Shown here piece by piece: positions 1 to 3,983 of a DNA stretch of 6,623 nucleotides. This stretch comes from Candidatus Bathyarchaeota archaeon (GTDB lineage Archaea; Thermoproteota; Bathyarchaeia; Bathyarchaeales; SOJC01), in NCBI GenBank assembly GCA_023131555.1, contig JAGLZJ010000047.1:1-6623 (forward strand). Reading direction: 5' to 3'. A program made the translations under genes and the position numbers. The notes beneath the pieces are model-generated. The model ran no database searches, was not told the origin of the DNA, and worked only from the letters and a program-made list of their open reading frames with translations. Positions within the stretch are counted from its first letter, which is position 1. Every line of letters starts with the position of its first letter.

Positions 1-97
1 CTTTTCTTCACGCTGCAGAACTGTCGAAGACAGCCAATCGAGCGCTACTTATATGAATCAACCTCTGTTTAGAGATCGGTAAGCCACACAGCTTAGG
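1..97. other. Left edge, no assignable gene
   Basis: The edge is too short to assign. On the + strand all three frames are open from the edge and close at TGA 54-56, TAG 70-72 and TAA 80-82, so the 3' end of an upstream + strand gene is possible but cannot be chosen. A small perfect inverted repeat CTGTC-GAA-GACAG lies at 21-33. A TATA-like element follows at 49-56. Confidence 0.4.
49..56 (+). promoter_or_regulatory. Candidate TATA box for the MazG-corrinoid operon
   Basis: TTATATGA at 49-56 resembles the archaeal TATA consensus. Transcription starting about 25 nt downstream would begin near 76-82, leaving roughly 20-45 nt of leader depending on which start codon of the MazG-like gene is used. 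No clear purine-rich BRE is visible upstream, so the call is tentative. Confidence 0.35.
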
Positions 98-463
98 TTG
101 CTGGACTGCGTGAACCTTGAAGACATGAAAAGTGAAATTGGGACTCTGGTTCGCGAGAAAGGATTCTACAATGATATAGAGGATATCCCGAAAAAAATGC
201 TTTTCGCCTTCATTGAATTAGGTGAAGCCAGCGATGCTTGGAAGAAAGGCGAGGAGGAAGAGAAGATCGCTGAAGAACTCATTGACGTGCTGTTCTACGT
301 CTTGGATGCAAGCCGCCTTGCATGCCCAAACGTAGACATGGATGACATGTTCCTCAAGAAGCTTGAAAAGAACCGGAGAAGAGAACACCAATACGGAGAA
401 GGCCACCGTAGAGGTGCATCGCCCCGTGTGAGGATATCCCAAGAACCTGAGGCTGAAGGTTGA
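98..463 (+). CDS. MazG-type nucleotide pyrophosphohydrolase
   Basis: Small all-helical protein of the MazG/all-alpha NTP pyrophosphatase superfamily, whose members hydrolyse (d)NTPs to NMP and pyrophosphate with Mg2+ in the cytoplasm. The metal-binding signature is visible: E40-x2-E43 (in IELGEASDAW), then sixteen residues, then E60-x2-D63 (in EELIDVLFYVLDAS). The tail after helix 4 (LEKNRRREHQYGEGHRRG) resembles the basic, glycine-ended C-terminus common in short MazG proteins. About 120 aa is normal for a single-domain member. The start is uncertain: TTG 98, GTG 110 and ATG 125 are in frame, none has a good Shine-Dalgarno sequence, and ATG 125 would give 112 aa without touching the active site. 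The stop overlaps the start of the corrinoid-protein gene (TTGA), so the two are probably co-translated. Substrate cannot be predicted. Confidence 0.8.
   Translation: MLDCVNLEDMKSEIGTLVREKGFYNDIEDIPKKMLFAFIELGEASDAWKKGEEEEKIAEELIDVLFYVLDASRLACPNVDMDDMFLKKLEKNRRREHQYGEGHRRGASPRVRISQEPEAEG
449..452 (+). promoter_or_regulatory. Shine-Dalgarno GAGG fixing the TTG 460 start
   Basis: GAGG at 449-452 lies 7 nt before TTG 460, inside the end of the MazG-like gene. The next in-frame Met in the corrinoid protein is residue 43, within the helical cap domain. The ribosome-binding site and the TTGA overlap therefore together support TTG 460 as the start and suggest translational coupling. Confidence 0.6.
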
Positions 464-1095
464 GCCCGAGGATATTGGACCGGCTTCAGGCAGCAGTCAT
501 TGAGGGTAACGTGAAGAGAGCGAAGAGAATAACTGAGCAGATAGTAGATCAAGAGATCCCTTCAACCAAAGCAGTAGGGACTTTAATGAGAGCTATGAAG
601 ATTGTAGGAGATCGATATGAGAGAAAGGAGTTTTTCCTTGTCGAAGTTGCTTCTTCAGCATCAGCAATGCGCGAGTCCTTCAAGGTCTTGGAACCCCATC
701 TGGAGGTTACGCCTGCTTCAATGAAGGGTAAAATCGTCATTGGATCCTTGAAAGGGAACATCCAGAACCTAGGAAAGGACATTGTTGCTGCAACCCTTCG
801 ATCCGCAAACTTACAGGTTGTGGACTTGGGTGTCGACGTGGCACCTGAAGAGTTTGTCCGTCAGGCAATACAGGAAGAAGCGAAGATCATCGCAGTATCC
901 ATCTCCATGGAGGAAACGCTTCCATTCTTGAAGGATTTAGTCAAGGCTTTAAGAAAAGAGAATTTACGTGATCAGATCAGGATAGTAATTGGAGGCAACG
1001 CAGTATCGGAGAACGTTCGAAAGGAATACGGACTCGACGCTTATGCCGTGGATGCACGTGACTGCCTAGAGAAGGTGAAGGCTCTACTCGCCTAA
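460..1095 (+). CDS. Corrinoid-binding methyltransferase protein (MtaC/MtbC/MtoC-like) with altered cobalt-ligand motif
   Basis: Two-domain layout of methyl-carrying corrinoid proteins. Residues 1-85 form the four-helix cap (B12-binding_2 type; GTLMRAMKIVGDRYERKEFF matches its conserved third-helix region). Residues 88-211 form the Rossmann-like B12-binding domain. The family signature DxHxxG-(x41)-SxL-(x26-28)-GG can be followed with its spacing intact: N100-x-Q102-x2-G105, 41 residues, S147, then 28 residues after S149 to G178-G179, followed by the DAYAVDA segment. The Asp and the His that normally ligates cobalt are Asn (AAC, 757-759) and Gln (CAG, 763-765). About 210 aa is the usual family length. 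In related systems such a protein carries a methyl group between a substrate methyltransferase and an MtrH/MtoA-type partner, and an mtrH gene lies immediately downstream in opposite orientation. Given the substitutions it may bind B12 without the lower His ligand, or may have a sensory or non-catalytic role. Confidence 0.85.
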   Translation: MSPRILDRLQAAVIEGNVKRAKRITEQIVDQEIPSTKAVGTLMRAMKIVGDRYERKEFFLVEVASSASAMRESFKVLEPHLEVTPASMKGKIVIGSLKGNIQNLGKDIVAATLRSANLQVVDLGVDVAPEEFVRQAIQEEAKIIAVSISMEETLPFLKDLVKALRKENLRDQIRIVIGGNAVSENVRKEYGLDAYAVDARDCLEKVKALLA

Positions 1096-2018
1096 AAGAC
1101 CTTGAATAAAGGATGGCTATCCTTCAACGGTTTAGTCCCCAGTCGCTTCATAGAGTAGTAAGCGACTACTGCGTCATTGATTGCACACGAAGGAATGATG
1201 AACTTAGCTTGTTTGATTGGCCCATAAATGAGGAAGTCAGCCCCCCACAATTGAGCAATTGTGTGGACAGAAGCATTAACTGCAGAGAACCCTTCTACCA
1301 GCCTGGAGCTTCCTGAAGCCTGCTTCCACGAGAAAGTTGCGTTTGCGGGCGAACAACCAGAAGGATATCCTAATTCCTCCTTGACAAGCCTGATCGCCTC
1401 TGCAGCATAGGCGATGCTTGGAATGTCGAATACTATTGTGTCCACTAGAACCTTCTGTATTCCAGCCTTTTCAGCGTAAGCAAGAAGTCCTTCTTGATCT
1501 GCCGTGCCCTGCAGAGCACTGATTCTTCCCTCGGGAGTATAATCTAGCTCATCGTACGCCATTATCACTGCTGTTCTGACGCCTGCGCTTCGGATCGCCA
1601 AGAGCTCCTCTTTTGAGGTATTGGGCGTTATGCCGTTGAATATGACACGTTCTTGGAGACCAAGCTCTGAGATGGCTTTCAGTGCTCGGATGCGTGTTTC
1701 CTTGTTAGCTCCGTCAATGAGAAATGGCGAATCATCATGGTCAGCGACGAAGTTAATGTAATTGGGGATTGCCTCAGGGTACATGGCCATTATGTCCAAG
1801 AGGTGGGGGACCCCCGACTCTTCTGAAAGCACCTCAGAGGTGCTAAGCCATTTTTCTATAGCTTTCTTGTCGAATGAGCCATTTTTATGGTTGTAAACTT
1901 CGGGCATTCCTCTGTAGAAGAGGTTTCCAATTAGAACTGTGGGACGTTCTCCAGGGTTGCCCCCAATCTTGATTCCAGAGATATCATAGTTCTGCTGTTT
2001 TCTCTCAAATTTCCACAT
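1092..2018 (-). CDS. mtrH: MtrH-family tetrahydropterin:corrinoid methyltransferase
   Basis: At 308 aa it matches the length of MtrH, the cytoplasmic catalytic subunit of the methanogen Mtr complex, which moves a methyl group between tetrahydromethanopterin and a corrinoid. The N-terminus (IKIGGNPGERPTVLIGNLFY) and the VADHDDSPFLID, RVIFNGI, EGRISALQG and WGADFLIYGPI segments are typical of the family. The fold is a pterin-binding TIM barrel; D102, N128, D193 and N225 lie where corrinoid-linked pterin methyltransferases carry polar pterin ligands (inferred, not aligned). The ATG start is supported by GAGGT five nt upstream (2028-2024). It is last in the pfkA cluster, 16 nt after the eL22-like gene, and its TAG stop overlaps the TAA of the convergent corrinoid gene. 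No MtrA-G subunits are present. Stand-alone homologues such as MtoA accept methyl groups from dedicated corrinoid proteins, which is the likelier role here. Confidence 0.9.
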   Translation of the reverse strand: MWKFERKQQNYDISGIKIGGNPGERPTVLIGNLFYRGMPEVYNHKNGSFDKKAIEKWLSTSEVLSEESGVPHLLDIMAMYPEAIPNYINFVADHDDSPFLIDGANKETRIRALKAISELGLQERVIFNGITPNTSKEELLAIRSAGVRTAVIMAYDELDYTPEGRISALQGTADQEGLLAYAEKAGIQKVLVDTIVFDIPSIAYAAEAIRLVKEELGYPSGCSPANATFSWKQASGSSRLVEGFSAVNASVHTIAQLWGADFLIYGPIKQAKFIIPSCAINDAVVAYYSMKRLGTKPLKDSHPLFKVF

Positions 2019-2034
2019 ATTCTACCTCAGCCCT

Positions 2035-2370
2035 TCAGAATCCATGTTTTATGATCGATGGCGGGGTTCCTTTCTTTGATTCTTTGTTCTCCTTTCGGCG
2101 TCTGAATCGGTTAATCCTGATTTCATCTTTGCTGAGTCCAACCCAATATTTGCTCATTAGGTTCCGGTGATAGATGAATTTGTTCACCAGTTTCTTCAGC
2201 TTGATAGCTGAGATGGTGCGGGAGTCTACGGATATTTCGCTACCTCTCGATGTAACGCTACCACTGAGCTTAGAAGCCAAGAAATCGTGTAGACGCCCCT
2301 TCTCCTCCTTCATTTCACCGAGTTTTACTCTTAGTCTTTTCTTTCTCTCTCTTGCAAGTAGCTTCTTCAT
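2035..2370 (-). CDS. Small basic protein, candidate eL22-like ribosomal protein
   Basis: This 111-aa protein is strongly basic, with Lys/Arg clusters at both ends (residues 2-25 and 88-101). The middle shows a short strand (SEISVDS, 44-50), an amphipathic helix (IKLKKLVNKFIYHRNL, 56-71) and a second strand (YWVGLSKDEIRINRF, 75-89). That order and the pattern helix-hydrophobic-strand-KKLxxKFxYxxNL-strand resemble eukaryotic ribosomal protein eL22, whose core has a similar KRYLKYLTKKYLKKNNL helix followed by a WLRV strand. This is recognition by eye, so a different RNA-binding protein is possible. The ATG has a GGTG motif about six nt upstream. It sits between the DUF5615 gene (51 nt before) and mtrH (16 nt after), which says little about its job. 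No membrane segment or signal peptide is visible. Confidence 0.5.
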   Translation of the reverse strand: MKKLLARERKKRLRVKLGEMKEEKGRLHDFLASKLSGSVTSRGSEISVDSRTISAIKLKKLVNKFIYHRNLMSKYWVGLSKDEIRINRFRRRKENKESKKGTPPSIIKHGF

Positions 2371-2421
2371 CTGTACACCCTTGGGCTGTGGGCGTGCAAT
2401 GACCCGTCTTTCGGGGCAGCA

Positions 2422-2718
2422 TTATCTATGAGGACAATCCGCTTCCAGACCGCGATACTTCTCTCGAATCTTAGAGTCAGCTATTTTGGCAATCGTCGCA
2501 GTAGAGATCAGAACGTGCTTGACATCCCTCAGATCAGCCAGATCGGCTGGCTTCTGGTCTTGAGTTACCAGTAGCAGGTCATTTTCTTTTGCGTATTCTA
2601 CGATCTCTCTGTCCTTGGCTCCCTGTAGTCCTGCTTCTTGAGCAGTTAAAGCGGTCCATCCTAAGATCTCGAAGTACTCCTTTAACCCTGCATACATTTC
2701 GTCGAGTAGGATTTTCAT
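2422..2718 (-). CDS. DUF5615 family PIN-like protein
   Basis: At 98 aa it has the usual length for the DUF5615 (Mut7-C/PIN-like) family, a predicted metal-dependent RNase fold often encoded as the toxin half of toxin-antitoxin pairs. The opening MKILLDEM, the central AGLQGAKDREIVEYAKEND and the strand LLLVTQDQ are diagnostic. Candidate acidic metal ligands are D6, E7, D36 and D54. The family motif usually reads TxDxDF; here it is TQDQKPADL, so the second acidic position is lost or displaced to D59. The ATG start has GAGGA about six nt upstream. It lies 25 nt after pfkA and 51 nt before the eL22-like gene. No DUF433-type antitoxin is adjacent, so if it is a toxin it is an orphan. Nuclease activity is inferred from the family only. 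Confidence 0.75.
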   Translation of the reverse strand: MKILLDEMYAGLKEYFEILGWTALTAQEAGLQGAKDREIVEYAKENDLLLVTQDQKPADLADLRDVKHVLISTATIAKIADSKIREKYRGLEADCPHR

Positions 2719-2743
2719 TGCTTATCCTCTTGCAAGCGCCTGT

Positions 2744-3706
2744 TCAGGTTGCCAATGTTGCAGCCAGCTTTAAAGCGTTTAGATCTAGACGTTTGCTAGT
2801 TCTGCATGATTTGTCGAGGGCGACATTGACTATCTCCCCCTTCTGCAATCCCACTAAGCTTCCTCCGTTTTCCATTGCTAACGTTTCAACTGCTTTTTCT
2901 CCGAACAAGCTTGCCAATAGTCGGCTTCTGGCGGTTGGGTTTCCTCCACGTTGTGCGTAGCCTAGTATGCTTCGTCTGACTTCGGCTCCTGTCTCCGATT
3001 CGATTTCTTTAGCGAGTTCCGCTGTGTCCTCAACTCCTTCGGCAGCCACTATTATCCCAGATTTTTTGCCTTTTGCAGCGTTCTCTTTGAGCGTCTGGAA
3101 AACTACTTCTCTGTCAAGTTTCATCTCGGGGACCAATATGACTTCAGCTCCGGCAACCAATCCAACAGTTGCGGCCAGAAACCCTCTCTTCCTGCCCATG
3201 ACCTCGATTATGAAGAGTCTCTCATGGGATATTGCAGTGTCGCGGATCTTATCGATTTCCGCCATTGCAGTGTTGACAGCAGTGTCGAACCCGATGGTTT
3301 CTTCTGTTCCAGAAACATCGTTGTCGATGGTTGCGGGAACGCCAACAATTAAGGTGTTAGTTCTTCTGCTCAGTTCCAGAGCCCCTCTGAACGAACCGTC
3401 TCCGCCAATCACTACTAATCCGTCAACGTTGTTTGATACCAGGGTTTTGCTGGCTTGCGTAATCCCATCTTGCCTCTTGAATAGTTGACTTCTGGATGTA
3501 TTGAGGACCGTTCCGCCGAGGTGCAGAATTCCGCCGACTGATCGAGGGGTGAGTGTACGGTGGGTGTTCGTTATCAGGCCTTTCCATCCTCTCAGGAAAC
3601 CGAGTGCTTTGATGTTCTTAGAGTATGCGGACCGGACGATGGCTCGAATGGCCGCATTCATTCCAGGTGCGTCTCCACCGCTTGTTACTATAGCAATCTG
3701 CTTCAA
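2744..3706 (-). CDS. pfkA: 6-phosphofructokinase, PFK-A family, predicted ATP-dependent
   Basis: Phosphorylates fructose 6-phosphate to fructose 1,6-bisphosphate in glycolysis. The start chosen is TTG 3706, giving 320 aa beginning MKQIAIVTSGGDAPGMNAAIR, colinear with E. coli PfkA. An in-frame TTG at 3727 adds seven residues but has no ribosome-binding site. Motifs, numbered from TTG 3706: GGD 10-12; R72; GGDG 101-104; PATIDND 124-130 with catalytic Asp128; R163; MGR 170-172; E223; R244; QRGG from Q252. Gly after GGD and Ala (not Lys) before TIDND argue for ATP rather than pyrophosphate as donor. Y250 stands where E. coli has His249. R21 and R25, matching the bacterial effector site, are kept. 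The gene heads a - strand cluster with DUF5615, eL22-like and mtrH. Its promoter carries a palindrome over the TATA box. Confidence 0.92.
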   Translation of the reverse strand: MKQIAIVTSGGDAPGMNAAIRAIVRSAYSKNIKALGFLRGWKGLITNTHRTLTPRSVGGILHLGGTVLNTSRSQLFKRQDGITQASKTLVSNNVDGLVVIGGDGSFRGALELSRRTNTLIVGVPATIDNDVSGTEETIGFDTAVNTAMAEIDKIRDTAISHERLFIIEVMGRKRGFLAATVGLVAGAEVILVPEMKLDREVVFQTLKENAAKGKKSGIIVAAEGVEDTAELAKEIESETGAEVRRSILGYAQRGGNPTARSRLLASLFGEKAVETLAMENGGSLVGLQKGEIVNVALDKSCRTSKRLDLNALKLAATLAT

Positions 3707-3710
3707 GTAT

Positions 3711-3714
3711 CTCC
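3711..3714 (-). promoter_or_regulatory. Shine-Dalgarno GGAG favouring the TTG 3706 start of pfkA
   Basis: On the - strand GGAG (3714-3711) precedes TTG 3706 by 4 nt, a slightly short but workable spacing. The sequence before the alternative TTG 3727 (TTGCATAA) has no purine-rich motif. The shorter product also begins at the usual place for the family. Confidence 0.5.
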
Positions 3715-3793
3715 ATCTCTTAATCAATTATGCAATTCCATCATGCAAAAAAGTATGGAATAATGATTTTGTTCTCCATATTGAGAAGAAGTG

Positions 3794-3815
3794 CAAAGTT
3801 TTATATAGAACTTTG
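3794..3815. repeat. 22-bp near-perfect palindrome centred on the pfkA TATA box
   Basis: The arms CAAAGTT (3794-3800) and AACTTTG (3809-3815) are perfect inverted repeats around TTATATAG (3801-3808). The inner eight bases are themselves palindromic except for the outermost pair, so 10 of 11 position pairs match. A symmetric site over the TATA/BRE is the geometry of an archaeal operator at which a dimeric repressor blocks TBP/TFB. It could also let TBP load in either direction. Confidence 0.65.
3800..3807 (-). promoter_or_regulatory. TATA box of the pfkA-DUF5615-eL22-like-mtrH cluster
   Basis: TATATAAA on the - strand (3807-3800) is a strong archaeal TATA box, preceded by purine-rich AACAAAG where a BRE would sit. 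Transcription would begin near 3775-3780, giving a leader of about 70 nt before pfkA. It is the best promoter-like element upstream of any gene in the cluster, and the small gaps downstream fit one transcript. Confidence 0.6.
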
Positions 3816-3836
3816 TTATAGAACCCAACTCCTGGG

Positions 3837-3903
3837 GGCTGTGGTTAGGGAAATTCTCCTTTCTCCTTTCGTTTATTATTTTAATGAACGGCTTGCCACA
3901 GCC
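3837..3903. repeat. Inverted repeat GGCTGTGG / CCACAGCC with 51-nt loop
   Basis: GGCTGTGG at 3837-3844 and CCACAGCC at 3896-3903 are perfect complements, with two further G-C pairs after one mismatch on the outside. The loop holds the tandem TTCTCCT repeat. It lies downstream of acs and upstream of the predicted pfkA promoter, so it could fold in an acs 3' transcript. No known RNA family was recognised, and a long-loop 8-bp repeat could be chance. Confidence 0.4.
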
Positions 3904-3983
3904 ACCTTCTTTTTCTTACGCCTTGTGGAATATATGCGCGTGTCATCGCTATGAAGGTTGTTGAGTGCTTTCTCTCGGAAGCG

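Larger units (their letters stand above)
3707..3983. other. acs-pfkA intergenic region
   Basis: These 277 nt separate the acs stop from the pfkA start, both on the - strand. The region contains the pfkA leader, a TATA box inside a 22-bp palindrome (3794-3815), a tandem TTCTCCT repeat on the + strand (3854-3860 and 3861-3867), and an 8-bp inverted repeat with a long loop (3837-3844/3896-3903). No convincing coding sequence is present: the + strand frame opened by ATG 3730 has no ribosome-binding site and no recognisable product. No strong oligo-T terminator after acs is visible on the - strand. Confidence 0.6.

Noticed and set aside
21..33. Small hairpin CTGTC-GAA-GACAG near the left edge
   Set aside because: A 5-bp stem is too common by chance, no T-tract follows, and there is no gene end to which it can be tied.
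2403..2415. CCCG-TCTTT-CGGG hairpin between the DUF5615 and eL22-like genes
   Set aside because: Only a 4-bp stem with no oligo-T run; the short gaps on both sides fit continuous transcription.
2967..3488. 173-codon + strand open frame opposite pfkA
   Set aside because: It is antisense to a clear, motif-complete phosphofructokinase, and its Ser/Thr-rich sequence is the usual shadow of the coding frame.
3704..3727. Longer pfkA start at TTG 3727
   Set aside because: No ribosome-binding site, and the seven extra residues precede the point where homologues begin; TTG 3706 has GGAG upstream.
3911..3953. Possible C/D-box guide RNA on the - strand (GCGATGA resembling a C box)
   Set aside because: One mismatch to the C-box consensus and no CTGA D box at a suitable distance.
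3730..3954. 74-codon + strand open frame in the acs-pfkA intergenic region
   Set aside because: No ribosome-binding site before ATG 3730, composition unlike a real protein, no recognisable domain, and it overlaps the promoter palindrome.
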